From the NCBI RefSeq assembly GCF_000365025.1, contig NZ_KB823014.1:186001-250000 (forward strand): a DNA stretch of 64,000 nucleotides. The letters are read 5' to 3'. The position numbers were made by a program, and so were the translations under genes. This stretch comes from Robiginitomaculum antarcticum DSM 21748. GTDB lineage: Bacteria > Pseudomonadota > Alphaproteobacteria > Caulobacterales > Maricaulaceae. Of this stretch, positions 26,263 through 35,484 are shown one piece after another. The notes below the pieces were generated by a model that saw only the letters and a list, made by a program, of their open reading frames with translations, did not search any database and was not told the DNA's origin. The number at the start of each line of letters is the position of its first letter. The stretch's first letter is position 1.

Positions 26263-26883
26263 ATGACTCACGAAAACGCTTTAAATGATTTAGATTATCT
26301 GCGCTCTGTTGCGCAGTCGGGCGAAAATACGCCCCTTCTCGGAGGGCCGATCGGCTTGATGTGGGGAATATTATTGACAGCAGTCTTTACCTATCAATGG
26401 GCGGTACTCGCGCAACTCTTCCCCGCTGATCCAACAACATTATTGTTTGCGTGGTTTGGTTTTGCAGTAGTTGGCGGCTTGGGCACTTTGGTTCTGGGCC
26501 GAAAGATTAGTCAGAAAGCCGGGTCATCTAGTACGGCGAATAAAGTCGAATCCTATGTTTGGACAATGTATTCGGCGATGATGTCCTCACTTTTCGTGGG
26601 CATTATTCTCAAAATGTTGCTTAGCGGAGGAACCTATGCTCTTTACGATTTTATGGTCGTTGCGGGATTTGCCGGACAGGCTATGTGCTACGCTATCGTT
26701 GCGAAAGTCACCGGTCGTACATGGCTGAAATGGACAGCCATAACGGGATTTATCGCCAGCGCTGTTGCTTTTGTTGCACTTGGGGAGCCTCATCTGTACC
26801 TTGTCGCAGCGATTGCCACCACTTTCACCGTTATTATCCCGTCTCTATATTCAATGTCAGAGGTTCGTCGTCATGCCGGATAA
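26263..26883 (+). CDS. Six-helix integral membrane protein paired with a winged-helix regulator
   Basis: The protein has 206 residues from the ATG at 26263, preceded by GGAGAG. Six hydrophobic helices are visible: LMWGILLTAVFTYQWAVL, AWFGFAVVGGLGTLVLG, MMSSLFVGIILKML, FMVVAGFAGQAMCYAIV, a fifth around residues 155-175 and the C-terminal ATTFTVIIPSLYSM. I do not recognise a transporter family. The last 11 nt overlap the start of the regulator gene, so this is a two-gene operon, an arrangement often seen for HTH_34 regulators and small membrane proteins. It may sense or respond to membrane stress (inference). Confidence 0.82.
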   Translation: MTHENALNDLDYLRSVAQSGENTPLLGGPIGLMWGILLTAVFTYQWAVLAQLFPADPTTLLFAWFGFAVVGGLGTLVLGRKISQKAGSSSTANKVESYVWTMYSAMMSSLFVGIILKMLLSGGTYALYDFMVVAGFAGQAMCYAIVAKVTGRTWLKWTAITGFIASAVAFVALGEPHLYLVAAIATTFTVIIPSLYSMSEVRRHAG

Positions 26884-27184
26884 AAACGAGGCACCTGAGA
26901 TCGACGCGATTGATGATATCATCCACGGACGATTGCGGTTGGGCATTATGGCCTATCTGTCTGCAATTGAACCCGCGAGTTTTCCTGAGCTTCTGGATAG
27001 GACCGGCGCAACTAATGGCAATTTGTCGACCCATTTGACTAAGCTGGAGACAGCCGGATATGTGCGGCAAGAAAAAGGCTATAATGGTAAACGCCCGCAA
27101 ACTCTGGTTTATCTGACTAAAGACGGACGCGCAGCGTGGATTGTCTATCTCGACGCGATGCGAGCCCTTCTCGGCGACGGCTAG
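26873..27184 (+). CDS. Winged-helix (HTH_34/ArsR-MarR-like) transcriptional regulator
   Basis: This 103-residue DNA-binding protein starts at the ATG at 26873, inside the end of the preceding gene. The wHTH core is LRLGIMAYLSAIEPASFPELLDRTGATNGNLSTHLTKLETAGYV (read in parts), with the recognition helix around TNGNLSTHLTKL, followed by the wing RQEKGYNGKRPQTLVYLTKDG. This is the PF13601-like family. It probably autoregulates the pair through the TGCAAAT palindrome upstream. Its stop shares the palindrome CTAG with the stop of the convergent DUF1905 gene. Confidence 0.88.
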   Translation: MPDKNEAPEIDAIDDIIHGRLRLGIMAYLSAIEPASFPELLDRTGATNGNLSTHLTKLETAGYVRQEKGYNGKRPQTLVYLTKDGRAAWIVYLDAMRALLGDG

Positions 27185-27489
27185 GCTATGACTTTTAGGC
27201 GGCAGGTAACCGTGTCGCCTTCGCCAAAGTTTTCCGCTTTACGAATGGCTGCTTTTACCGGCAAAATATATCTCTTAGTCTCTTTACTTGGAAAGATAGA
27301 GGTTCGCCAAACGCTTTTCCCGATTGTTACTTCGACGCGTAGAGAGCCAAACCCCGGCCCCTTTCGAGGACAGAAAAATTTTATCTCTGAGGATATGTCG
27401 TCAGGCAGAGTCAAGAAATACCATGGCGTTGCCGTCTCACTCTGCCATTTCCAAAGCCCGGTTTTAAAGTCGTAAAATTCAGACAACAT
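27181..27489 (-). CDS. DUF1905 domain protein
   Basis: This 102-residue soluble protein matches DUF1905 along its whole length: LWKWQSETATPWYFLTLPDD, GFGSLRVEVTIGKSVWRTSIFPSKE and the end block YILPVKAAIRKAENFGEGDTVTCRL. The single domain forms a small beta barrel; biological function is unknown. Many relatives carry a YdeI-like tail after this domain, absent here. No strong ribosome site is seen before the ATG at 27489. It converges on the regulator gene with a 4-nt stop overlap. Confidence 0.85.
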   Translation of the reverse strand: MLSEFYDFKTGLWKWQSETATPWYFLTLPDDISSEIKFFCPRKGPGFGSLRVEVTIGKSVWRTSIFPSKETKRYILPVKAAIRKAENFGEGDTVTCRLKVIA

Positions 27490-27504
27490 AATAGAGCATA
27501 GCCC

Positions 27505-27540
27505 AAATAAAAAACGGCGTCACGTAATGTGCCGCCGTTT
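27505..27540 (-). terminator. Intrinsic terminator of lpd
   Basis: There is an 8-bp stem (AAACGGCG 27512-27519 with CGCCGTTT 27533-27540), read on the minus strand with a T-rich tail over 27505-27514. It starts 24 nt after the lpd stop. Confidence 0.85.
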
Positions 27541-27564
27541 AGGTTTGTACGAAATGCTGCGACG

Positions 27565-28968
27565 CTACATCTGCATCGCCCATCCTTCAACATCCATTGC
27601 TGCCTGACGGACAGCTTCGGTGAGTGTTGGATGAGCATGACAGGTGCGCGCAATATCTTCGGAAGCCGCCTTGAATTCCATGGCGAGGCACACCTCGGCA
27701 ATCAAATCGCCAACATTGACGCCAATCATATGGGCCCCCAGAATTTCGTCTGTTTCGGCATGGGCGAGTATTTTGACAAAGCCATCTGTTTCGTGATTGC
27801 ATCGCGCGCGGCTATTGGCTTGGAAGGGAAATTTACCCTTTTTATAGGGGATGCCGTCTTCCTTAAGCTGCTCTTCAGTTTTTCCGACGCTAGATATTTC
27901 AGGTTTGGTATAAACTATGCCCGGAATGACGTCATAATTTACATGTCCGGCCTTGCCGACAATTAATTCCGCGACAGCCACGCCTTCATCTTCGGCTTTA
28001 TGAGCCAGCATTGGGCCATGGGTGCAGTCCCCAATCGCCCAAATATTCTCGACATTGGTTTTAAAATGATCCGTTTCGATAAAGCCGCGCTTATCCGTGG
28101 CCACTTTCAATATATCGAGACCCAACCCGTCCGTATATGGACGGCGGCCTATACAGACAAGAACCACATCGGCATCGAATGCCTTGCCTTTCCCGCCCGC
28201 GCTCGCTTCCGTGTCGACAGACAGTCCGGACGTCCCTTTATTCACGCCTGTAACCTTGCGGCCCAGTTCGAACTTCATACCCTGTTTTTTAAAAATGCGG
28301 GTTGCTTGCTTCTGCACTTCAACGTCTAAGCCCGGTAGAATATGATCCAGATATTCAACAAATGTCACTTCTGCGCCCAGGCGGCGCCAAACAGAACCCA
28401 GCTCCAGACCGATAACGCCCGCACCGATAACCAGCATTTTACCCGGCACTTTGGTTAGCTCCAGCGCTCCGGTCGAGGACACAATGGTTTTCTCGTCAAT
28501 CTCTACGCCGGGAAGTTTCGCCACTTCTGAACCGGTTGCTATCACGATATGCTTGGTACTATAAGCTGTGCCGTCGATATCAACGGTGCCTTTGCCCGTA
28601 ATTTTTCCAAAACCGAAAACATGATCGACTTTGTTTTTCTTAAACAAAAATTCGATGCCCGCGGTCAAGCCGTTGACGGCCTTCTCTTTGGACTCAAGCA
28701 TTTTTTTCAAGTTTAGCTTAACAGTCGCGTCAATACCGATATCAGCAAAACTTGTCCGCGCTTCCTCGTAAAGCTCTGACGAATGGAGCATGGCTTTGGA
28801 TGGAATACACCCGACATTAAGACATGTGCCGCCCAGCTTTTTGTTGTCACGTTTCTCAACGCACAAGACTTTCAACCCGAGTTGTCCGCACCGTATGGCG
28901 CAATTATATCCGCCCGGCCCTCCGCCAATGATAATGACATCATAGCTATTATTTTTATCATCAGACAT
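27565..28968 (-). CDS. lpdA: Dihydrolipoyl dehydrogenase (E3)
   Basis: This flavoprotein reoxidises dihydrolipoamide for 2-oxoacid dehydrogenase complexes. At 467 residues it has VIIIGGGPGG for FAD (11-20), the redox disulfide GGTCLNVGCIPSK with C49 and C54, the NAD motif VIGAGVIGLELGSVW, and the C-terminal catalytic HAHPTLTEA. GGAG precedes the ATG by six T residues. It lies in the sucAB cluster but is separated from sucB by a terminator and a broken gene, so it may have its own promoter. It could also serve the fused E1 encoded at 56-58 kb. Confidence 0.97.
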   Translation of the reverse strand: MSDDKNNSYDVIIIGGGPGGYNCAIRCGQLGLKVLCVEKRDNKKLGGTCLNVGCIPSKAMLHSSELYEEARTSFADIGIDATVKLNLKKMLESKEKAVNGLTAGIEFLFKKNKVDHVFGFGKITGKGTVDIDGTAYSTKHIVIATGSEVAKLPGVEIDEKTIVSSTGALELTKVPGKMLVIGAGVIGLELGSVWRRLGAEVTFVEYLDHILPGLDVEVQKQATRIFKKQGMKFELGRKVTGVNKGTSGLSVDTEASAGGKGKAFDADVVLVCIGRRPYTDGLGLDILKVATDKRGFIETDHFKTNVENIWAIGDCTHGPMLAHKAEDEGVAVAELIVGKAGHVNYDVIPGIVYTKPEISSVGKTEEQLKEDGIPYKKGKFPFQANSRARCNHETDGFVKILAHAETDEILGAHMIGVNVGDLIAEVCLAMEFKAASEDIARTCHAHPTLTEAVRQAAMDVEGWAMQM

Positions 28969-29099
28969 AAAAAACTCCGCGCGTTAGCTGTCGACCATTT
29001 GAGCAGTGAAGTAGCGCGGTAAGCGTGCAGACGCAACGCCGTAGCGGCGTAAATTACGGTCAAATTTACTTCTAGCTCAGAAGATCGTTGGTCGTTTGA

Positions 29100-29385
29100 C
29101 GGTCGTGCCCACAAAATCTCAAGTGTACCAATGACGACTACGACAGTCGGCATCAGCCAGTACGTTTCACCGCCTGCACCTTTCACGGCTGGCATAGTAA
29201 ATGTGGGAAGAAAACAAATCAGAGCCGCGATAAAAGAGATCAGGAACGCCGGAACTGCCAATTAATTGCGCAAGAGAAGCATAATTGCAGCGCCCAACCC
29301 GCCCCATAAGACAACGGCATAAGCCGCAGTCGCCCAGAGGGGATAAGCCAGAGAAAACCCCGCTCTAGGCGGGGCGTTTGGCATT
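29100..29385 (-). pseudogene. Decayed small membrane protein gene between sucB and lpd
   Basis: A short frame starts at 29385 (ATG overlapping the sucB stop) and encodes 40 residues, with a hydrophobic WATAAYAVVLWGGLGAAIML and then LLRN and TAA (29262-29264). The same frame continues after the stop with AVPAFLISFIAALICFL and a further helix (LMPTVVVVIGTLEILWA) to about 29100. Read through, it resembles the second half of a small four-helix membrane protein family common in alphaproteobacteria (AVWGG...LLLR.WAVP.FL.SL, from memory). The first helix is missing, so the gene looks 5'-truncated and broken by one in-frame stop. Two tiny real proteins are a less likely alternative. Confidence 0.55.
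29353..29374 (-). terminator. Terminator after sucB
   Basis: There is a perfect 6-bp GC stem (CCCCGC 29358-29363 with GCGGGG 29369-29374, loop TCTAG), followed on the minus strand by TTTTC. It lies 10 nt after the sucB stop and inside the decayed small gene, which supports that gene being non-functional. Confidence 0.75.
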
Positions 29386-31012
29386 AAAGATCCAATAATA
29401 AACGCTCGGGATCCTCAAGACATTCTTTGACCCGCACTAAAAACATCACGGCTTCTTTACCGTCAACAATACGGTGATCATATGAGAGCGCCAAATACAT
29501 CATCGGACGAATAACGATCGCGTCATCAATGACAACAGCGCGCTTTTCAATCTTATGCATACCTAGAATGCCGGATTGGGGCGGGTTCAATATGGGCGAA
29601 CTCATCAAGGATCCGTAAACACCCCCGTTTGAAATCGTAAATGTACCGCCGGACATATCGTCCATAGAGAGCTGTCCATCACGCGCTTTCGCACCCAGCG
29701 CGCCAATCCCTTTTTCGATACCGCCAAGGCTTAAGCTGTCGCAATCTCGCAGGACGGGCACAACGAGGCCCTTATCTGTGCCGACGGCAATGGAAATATC
29801 ATAATAATTTTTGAAAATAATATCCGTGCCATCAATTTCGGCATTGACCGAAGGCACGTCTTTAAGCGCCTGAACGCAAGCTTTCACAAAAAAGCTCATA
29901 AAGCCTAATTTAACGCCGTGCTTCTTAATGAACAGCTCTTTGTAATCACTGCGCATCGCCATAATATGGCTCATATCAGCCTCATTATAGGTCGTTAGCA
30001 TGGCCGCCGTGTTTTGCGCTTCTTTTAGGCGACGCGCAATTGTCTGGCGAATCCGAGACATACGCACGCGTTCTTCGCGCTCGCCTGTAGCGCGCGGCGT
30101 AGCCGGGGTCGCAGGAGCCGTAGATGATTTTTCCGGAGTGTTGGCAGGCGGAGCAGGCATCTTTTGTCCTGCCGGATTATTTTTCGCTTGAAGCGCATCG
30201 CCTTTGGTTATGCGTCCATCGCGGCCTGTTCCGGAAATGGCGGAACCGTCCAGATTATTTTCTTTGATAATGCGCTCTGCACTTGGCATCGCTTTAGCAT
30301 TACTTGGCACAGTCTCGTTGACTGAAGGCGTAACGGCGATGCCGCCGCCTTCATCCCCCGCAGATGAAGCGGAGATATCGCCATCCGGCGACGCGCTGTT
30401 GGATTCGCCAAGACGCGCAAGTGTATCGCCAATTTTGGCCACTTCGCCTTCATCAATCAAAATTTCAGTGATAACGCCGGAGCGCGGCGCAACCAATTCC
30501 TGCGCTGCTTTATCAGTCTCCAGTTCAACAATGGGCTGATCTTTCTTGACCGCATCCCCGGCTTTGACCATCCAGGCAGCGACAGTCACTTCTGAGACAG
30601 ATTCGCCGACATTGGGCACCTCAATATCGACGGACGCCCCGCCCGGGCTCTTTGACGATGCGCTTTGTGTACTGCTCGGCGCTTCGGTCTGGGCTTTCAC
30701 TTCGGAATCGCCTTTATCAGCAGACTTTTCTTTATCAGCAGGCTTTTCTTTTTTACTGTCAGATTTAGCTTTAGCGCTACCGCTGGACAGTCTCGCAATC
30801 AATGCGCCAATGGCAACATTTTCGCCTTCTTCCGCAACGATCTCTTCCAATATGCCGTCTTCAGGAGAGACCAGTTCTTGCGCAGCCTTGTCGGTTTCCA
30901 GCTCAACGAGCGGCTCGTCTTTCTTCACCGTATCGCCGGGCTTCTTAAACCACTGGGCAATGGTGACTTCGGAGACGGATTCGCCGACATTTGGAACAGT
31001 AATATCTGTCAT
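29384..31012 (-). CDS. sucB: Dihydrolipoyllysine succinyltransferase (E2 of 2-oxoglutarate dehydrogenase) with two lipoyl domains
   Basis: This is the core acyltransferase of the OGDH complex. It has 542 residues, longer than the roughly 405 of E. coli SucB because there are two lipoyl domains: residues 2-75 with lipoyl Lys42 and 128-201 with Lys168, both in [12 protein letters not shown]. They are joined by charged and Ala/Pro/Ser-rich linkers. A peripheral-subunit-binding domain (about 240-275, [22 protein letters not shown] read in parts) follows. The catalytic domain ends with [13 protein letters not shown] (H513, D517). It lies 39 nt after sucA. The succinyl rather than acetyl assignment rests on context and the catalytic domain. 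Confidence 0.95.
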   Translation of the reverse strand: MTDITVPNVGESVSEVTIAQWFKKPGDTVKKDEPLVELETDKAAQELVSPEDGILEEIVAEEGENVAIGALIARLSSGSAKAKSDSKKEKPADKEKSADKGDSEVKAQTEAPSSTQSASSKSPGGASVDIEVPNVGESVSEVTVAAWMVKAGDAVKKDQPIVELETDKAAQELVAPRSGVITEILIDEGEVAKIGDTLARLGESNSASPDGDISASSAGDEGGGIAVTPSVNETVPSNAKAMPSAERIIKENNLDGSAISGTGRDGRITKGDALQAKNNPAGQKMPAPPANTPEKSSTAPATPATPRATGEREERVRMSRIRQTIARRLKEAQNTAAMLTTYNEADMSHIMAMRSDYKELFIKKHGVKLGFMSFFVKACVQALKDVPSVNAEIDGTDIIFKNYYDISIAVGTDKGLVVPVLRDCDSLSLGGIEKGIGALGAKARDGQLSMDDMSGGTFTISNGGVYGSLMSSPILNPPQSGILGMHKIEKRAVVIDDAIVIRPMMYLALSYDHRIVDGKEAVMFLVRVKECLEDPERLLLDL

Positions 31013-31051
31013 AATATGACCTATTGTTTTGCGCCGTGAAGCGCCGGTTTT

Positions 31052-34024
31052 TTACTTTGCAAAGGCTGCGTCAAGAATAGCCTGTTGCTCTTTTTTATGC
31101 TTTGACGCAACACCTGTTGCTGTCGATGCGGAGGCTTTGCGGCCGATATAGCGCGCGCGGCTATGCTTGGCTTCAATGCCCAGAAGCGTCTGTTCTATAC
31201 GCGGCTCGATGAATGCAAAAGCCCCCATATTTTTGGGTTCCTCCTGACACCACACCATTTCGGCGTTCTTAAAGCGTGACAGCTCCTCGGTCATGGAATC
31301 ACCCGGATAAGGGTAGAACTGCTCGACGCGAAGCAGGTAAACATCATTTCGGCCTGTTTTTTCACGCTCTTCAAAAAGATCGAAATAGAGTTTACCGGAA
31401 CATAGAATTACGCGCTTTATTTTACTGTCAGAGACCAGCTTAATCTCGCTCGCGTCGGACCTGTATTGCGCGTCGTCCCAAAGCAGACGGTGGAACCGGC
31501 TGCCCGGCCCCATTTCTTTTAGTGTGGAGACACACAACTTATGCCGCAGCAGGCTTTTTGGACTCATATTAATGAGTGGCTTACGAAAGTTTCGCTTCAC
31601 CTGACGTCGCAAGGCATGGAAATAATTAGCCGGCGTCGATATATTCGTCACCTGCATATTATCTTCCGCGCACATTTGAAGATAGCGCTCCAAACGGGCC
31701 GAACTGTGCTCGGGGCCCTGCCCTTCATATCCATGAGGCAGAAGCATAACAAGACCGCTCATGCGCAGCCATTTTTGCTCTGCAGAGCTGATAAATTGAT
31801 CCACCATAACCTGTGCACCATTAGCAAAATCGCCAAATTGCGCTTCCCAGATGGTTAGCGCCTTTGGCGCGGCGCCGGAGAACCCATATTCAAATCCAAG
31901 CACCGCTTCTTCGGATAGATGCGAATTCAAAACCTGATAATATTCTTGCGTCTCGGACAAATGATTGAGCGGCGTATATTTATGTTCATCATCCTGATCA
32001 ACAAAATGGCTCTGGCGCTGTGAAAACGTTCCGCGTTCCGTGTCCTGACCGGACAAACGCACAGGATGGCCCTCTGTAACCAAAGTGCCAAAAGCCATAT
32101 GCTCGGCGAGACCCCAGTCAATATCCGCGCCGTTTTTAATCTTTTCCGCGCGCGCCTTGATAATACGCTTAAGCGTGCGGTGTATTTTTACGGAATTCGG
32201 AATGGTCGTGATGCGCTTGCCGATGTCCTTAAGCGTTTCGATAGTCACAGCAGTCTCACCGCGGCGTTTACCGTCAGTTTCCGCCGGAAGCGTCAAGCCC
32301 TGCCAGACACCTTGCAGCCAGTCCGGCGCTTTGGTTTCATAACTTTTGGCTTTATCAAATTCGCCGTCGAGGAATGTATAAAATTCGTCGACCATCTTTT
32401 GATGCTCGACCTCAGTGATCGCGCCGTCTTCGATCAGACGGGCAGCATAAACCTGCCGCGAACTGGGGCGATCATTAATGACCTTATACATAATTGGTTG
32501 CGTAAAGGAGGGATCATCACCTTCATTATGGCCATAGCGACGATAGCAGATAATATCGAGAACCACATCCTTGCCAAATTTCTGGCGGTATTCCGTCGCA
32601 ATGCGCGCCGCAAAGACAACGGCTTCGGGATCGTCGCCATTCACGTGGAAAACCGGAGCCTGAACCATGAAGGCTACATCCGAGCAATATTCGCCTGAGC
32701 GGTATTCGTCCGGTGTCGTGGTAAATCCGATTTGATTGTTAACAATAACGTGGATTGTGCCACCCGTGCGGTAACCCGTCAACTGGCTCATCTGGAAACA
32801 TTCCATGACGACGCCCTGACCGGCAAAAGCGCTGTCACCATGCAGGATGACGGCCATAACTTCTTCGGGTTTATGGGACTGATATGTGCCGGAGGCCATT
32901 TGTTGTTTGGCGCGGGTTTTGCCCATGACAACAGGCGCAACAACTTCCAGATGGGACGGGTTTGGCGCAAGACTAAGATGAACTTTATTACCGTCAAATT
33001 CACGGTCATCAGAAGCGCCCAAATGGTATTTTACGTCACCGGAGCCAAAATCTTCGGCCCCGGAGGCAACACCGCCAAGAAATTCATAGAAAATCGCGGA
33101 ATATGGCTTCTGCATAATCGCAGCCATAACGTTTAGGCGTCCGCGATGGGGCATTCCGAAATTTATATCTTTCAGTCCAAGCTGCCCGCCGCGTTTAATA
33201 ATCTGTTCCAGCGCTGGCAAAACAGCTTCCGCGCCGTCAATACCGAAACGTTTGGTGCCGGGGTAGCGTTTTTGCAAAAGCTGCTCGAAGCCTTCGCCCT
33301 CAATCATTTTTTGCAAAATTGCTTTCTGTCCTTCAGGCGTAAAACTGACCGACTTATCCGGTCCCTCGATACGCTCCTGAAGCCACAGCTTCTCCTCCGG
33401 ATTGGAGATATGCATAAATTGAATGCCAAAGGTGCCGCAATAAGTGCGGGTCACAATCTCTAAAATTTCGCGAACCGTCGCCGTTTCCAATCCTAATACG
33501 CCGTCGATAAAAATATCGCGGTCCATATCGGATTCGGTAAATTCATAAGTGGCGGGATCAAGCTCTGGATGCGTGCCTTGGGGCCGTAGCCCCAGGGGAT
33601 CGAGATTGGCAATATGGTGCCCGCGCACGCGATAAGCCCGTATTAGCATCAATGCGTTCAAGCTGTCACGCGCCGCAGCGCGAACTTCATCACCAGATAG
33701 CTGCGGCGCGGCTTTGGCAATTTTGGCTTTCGCCATATCCGGCGTGGGAACGTCGCCCCAATCACCGGTGAGCGCGGCCGTTAGCTCTCCGCTTTCTGCA
33801 CCGGGCCAGCCGTCCTGCTTCCATGACGGGCCTGCAGCCACTTTTTTAGCGTGCGCCCCGTCTTCGGACAGTGAGTCAAAATAGGCCCGCCAGCTGGCGT
33901 CTACGCTGCCGGGATTATCGGCATAACGCGCCTGCATTTGCTCCAGATAGAGCGCATTGGCCCCGTCCAGAAACAGCGTGTCGATCAGGTTTTGATTGTG
34001 CTCGGAGCGGGATTTATCCGCCAT
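31052..34024 (-). CDS. sucA: 2-oxoglutarate dehydrogenase E1 component
   Basis: This thiamine diphosphate enzyme decarboxylates 2-oxoglutarate in the TCA cycle. At 990 residues it is full length. The N-terminal FLDGANALYLEQMQARYADNP matches the OGDH E1 E2-binding segment. MPHRGRLNVMA, HLSLAPNPSHLEVVAPVVMG and HGDSAFAGQGVVMECFQMSQL carry active-site and TPP-binding residues, and QFGDFANGAQVMVDQFI is in the transketolase-like C-domain. It begins 18 nt after sucD and precedes sucB, so sucD-sucA-sucB are co-transcribed. Confidence 0.98.
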   Translation of the reverse strand: MADKSRSEHNQNLIDTLFLDGANALYLEQMQARYADNPGSVDASWRAYFDSLSEDGAHAKKVAAGPSWKQDGWPGAESGELTAALTGDWGDVPTPDMAKAKIAKAAPQLSGDEVRAAARDSLNALMLIRAYRVRGHHIANLDPLGLRPQGTHPELDPATYEFTESDMDRDIFIDGVLGLETATVREILEIVTRTYCGTFGIQFMHISNPEEKLWLQERIEGPDKSVSFTPEGQKAILQKMIEGEGFEQLLQKRYPGTKRFGIDGAEAVLPALEQIIKRGGQLGLKDINFGMPHRGRLNVMAAIMQKPYSAIFYEFLGGVASGAEDFGSGDVKYHLGASDDREFDGNKVHLSLAPNPSHLEVVAPVVMGKTRAKQQMASGTYQSHKPEEVMAVILHGDSAFAGQGVVMECFQMSQLTGYRTGGTIHVIVNNQIGFTTTPDEYRSGEYCSDVAFMVQAPVFHVNGDDPEAVVFAARIATEYRQKFGKDVVLDIICYRRYGHNEGDDPSFTQPIMYKVINDRPSSRQVYAARLIEDGAITEVEHQKMVDEFYTFLDGEFDKAKSYETKAPDWLQGVWQGLTLPAETDGKRRGETAVTIETLKDIGKRITTIPNSVKIHRTLKRIIKARAEKIKNGADIDWGLAEHMAFGTLVTEGHPVRLSGQDTERGTFSQRQSHFVDQDDEHKYTPLNHLSETQEYYQVLNSHLSEEAVLGFEYGFSGAAPKALTIWEAQFGDFANGAQVMVDQFISSAEQKWLRMSGLVMLLPHGYEGQGPEHSSARLERYLQMCAEDNMQVTNISTPANYFHALRRQVKRNFRKPLINMSPKSLLRHKLCVSTLKEMGPGSRFHRLLWDDAQYRSDASEIKLVSDSKIKRVILCSGKLYFDLFEEREKTGRNDVYLLRVEQFYPYPGDSMTEELSRFKNAEMVWCQEEPKNMGAFAFIEPRIEQTLLGIEAKHSRARYIGRKASASTATGVASKHKKEQQAILDAAFAK

Positions 34025-34042
34025 ATTAGCCTCTTTCGGATA

Positions 34043-34927
34043 TTATCCGTTTAAAACATCCATCATGGTTACGCCGAGCTTTGCCGGAGAATTGGAGACG
34101 CGAATCCCCGCCTTTTCCAACGCCGCAATCTTGTCTTCTGCGCCGCCCTTGCCGCCCGACACAATTGCGCCGGCATGGCCCATTGTACGGCCGGGAGGCG
34201 CTGTGCGTCCGGCAATAAAGCCCACCATAGGCTTTTTGATACCCTTTTTGGCCATATGCGCCACATATTCAGCGGCTTCTTCTTCGGCGCTGCCGCCGAT
34301 CTCACCGATCATGATAATTTGTTTTGTTGCATCGTCATGCAGGAATAACTCCAAACAGTCGATAAAGTTCGTTCCGTTGATGGGATCGCCGCCAATACCA
34401 ATCGCCGTCGTCTGCCCAAGGCCGACCTGCGTGGTTTGAAATACGGCTTCATAGGTCAATGTGCCGGAGCGTGAAACCACGCCACATGTGCCTTTTTTGA
34501 AGATTTTACCGGGCATAATGCCGATTTTGCACTCTTCAGGCGTTAAAACGCCCGGGCAGTTCGGGCCAATTAGGCGCGACTTAGAACCGACAAGCGCGCG
34601 CTTAACCGGGATCATATCAGAGACAGGAATGCCTTCAGTAATCGCAATGATCAGCTCCATCTCAGCGTCAATTGCCTCAAGAATAGAGTCGGCCGCGAAG
34701 GGCGGTGGCACGTAAATCACGGACGCCGTTGCGCCGGTGGCATGTTTGGCCTCGTCCACGGTATCAAAGTTCGGCAGACCCAAATGCGTTGTGCCGCCCT
34801 TACCGGGCGTCACGCCGCCGACCATCTTCGTGCCATACTCCATGGCTTGCTTGGTATGGAACGTACCGGTCTTACCGGTCATACCCTGCGTAATAACTTT
34901 GGTATCTTTGTTAATTAATACTGACAT
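34043..34927 (-). CDS. sucD: Succinate--CoA ligase, alpha subunit
   Basis: This subunit binds CoA and carries the phosphohistidine of succinyl-CoA synthetase. It has 294 residues. [19 protein letters not shown] is the CoA-binding start, [13 protein letters not shown] and [13 protein letters not shown] are typical, and the phosphorylated His is His251 in [12 protein letters not shown]. The start follows the exported unknown gene by 4 nt instead of following sucC directly, as it does in most genomes. Confidence 0.98.
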   Translation of the reverse strand: MSVLINKDTKVITQGMTGKTGTFHTKQAMEYGTKMVGGVTPGKGGTTHLGLPNFDTVDEAKHATGATASVIYVPPPFAADSILEAIDAEMELIIAITEGIPVSDMIPVKRALVGSKSRLIGPNCPGVLTPEECKIGIMPGKIFKKGTCGVVSRSGTLTYEAVFQTTQVGLGQTTAIGIGGDPINGTNFIDCLELFLHDDATKQIIMIGEIGGSAEEEAAEYVAHMAKKGIKKPMVGFIAGRTAPPGRTMGHAGAIVSGGKGGAEDKIAALEKAGIRVSNSPAKLGVTMMDVLNG

Positions 34928-34931
34928 TATT

Positions 34932-35480
34932 CTAATTTCCCTCTGCCACGACTGGCACGATCTTAATATATGTAAAATAATTTATATCAGGCGAGCGTAT
35001 TTCGCGCATAATATAGTGTGATCCCGCTTCACCTGACGCAGTGAAGCGCTTTTCGATATCTATATCTACGACCTGAGTAAGATTTAGGTTTTTTGCGTGA
35101 ACAAAATCCTGTTGATAGCCATCGGGATCATCATCGATTACAGTAACCGAACAGTAATTGTATTTTTGTGTTGAGAGCTGTCCCTTAGCCGTAAGAGCTA
35201 GCCACATGCCACCATCTTGAATTTCGACAACATAACCCTTAGCAGAGTTAACCTTCGTCATGAAATCATCAGGCATAAGAGCCTCAACAACATCACTATC
35301 AGCGCTATCCCAGTTTTCAGTCATGAAACGCGCATCTACAGCGTCTTGCTCGCCACTACCTGAGTCGCAGACATTAAGAAACTCAGCGGTGGGGCCGTAT
35401 TGGGGCACTCCGGCAAATGCGGATGTCGAGCCTAAAACCAACATAGCGGAACAGGCCCGAATAGACTTAAATACTCTCAC
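34932..35480 (-). CDS. Exported protein of unknown function inserted between sucC and sucD
   Basis: The protein has 182 residues from a GTG start at 35480, 4 nt after the sucC stop, with AAGGAT upstream; an upstream ATG would overlap sucC. A signal peptide ([23 protein letters not shown], cleavage before GVPQ) predicts a periplasmic protein. The mature protein is acidic, with [28 protein letters not shown] and [15 protein letters not shown], and has two Cys residues that could pair. I recognise no family. An exported protein inside a TCA operon is odd; it probably uses the operon only for expression. Confidence 0.75.
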   Translation of the reverse strand: MRVFKSIRACSAMLVLGSTSAFAGVPQYGPTAEFLNVCDSGSGEQDAVDARFMTENWDSADSDVVEALMPDDFMTKVNSAKGYVVEIQDGGMWLALTAKGQLSTQKYNYCSVTVIDDDPDGYQQDFVHAKNLNLTQVVDIDIEKRFTASGEAGSHYIMREIRSPDINYFTYIKIVPVVAEGN

Positions 35481-35484
35481 AGCC

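Noticed and set aside
28872-29261. A 129-residue protein running into the lpd start
   Set aside because: It begins with TTG right after an in-frame stop, and its second half overlaps lpd coding sequence with no family likeness; it fits better as the 3' part of a broken gene.
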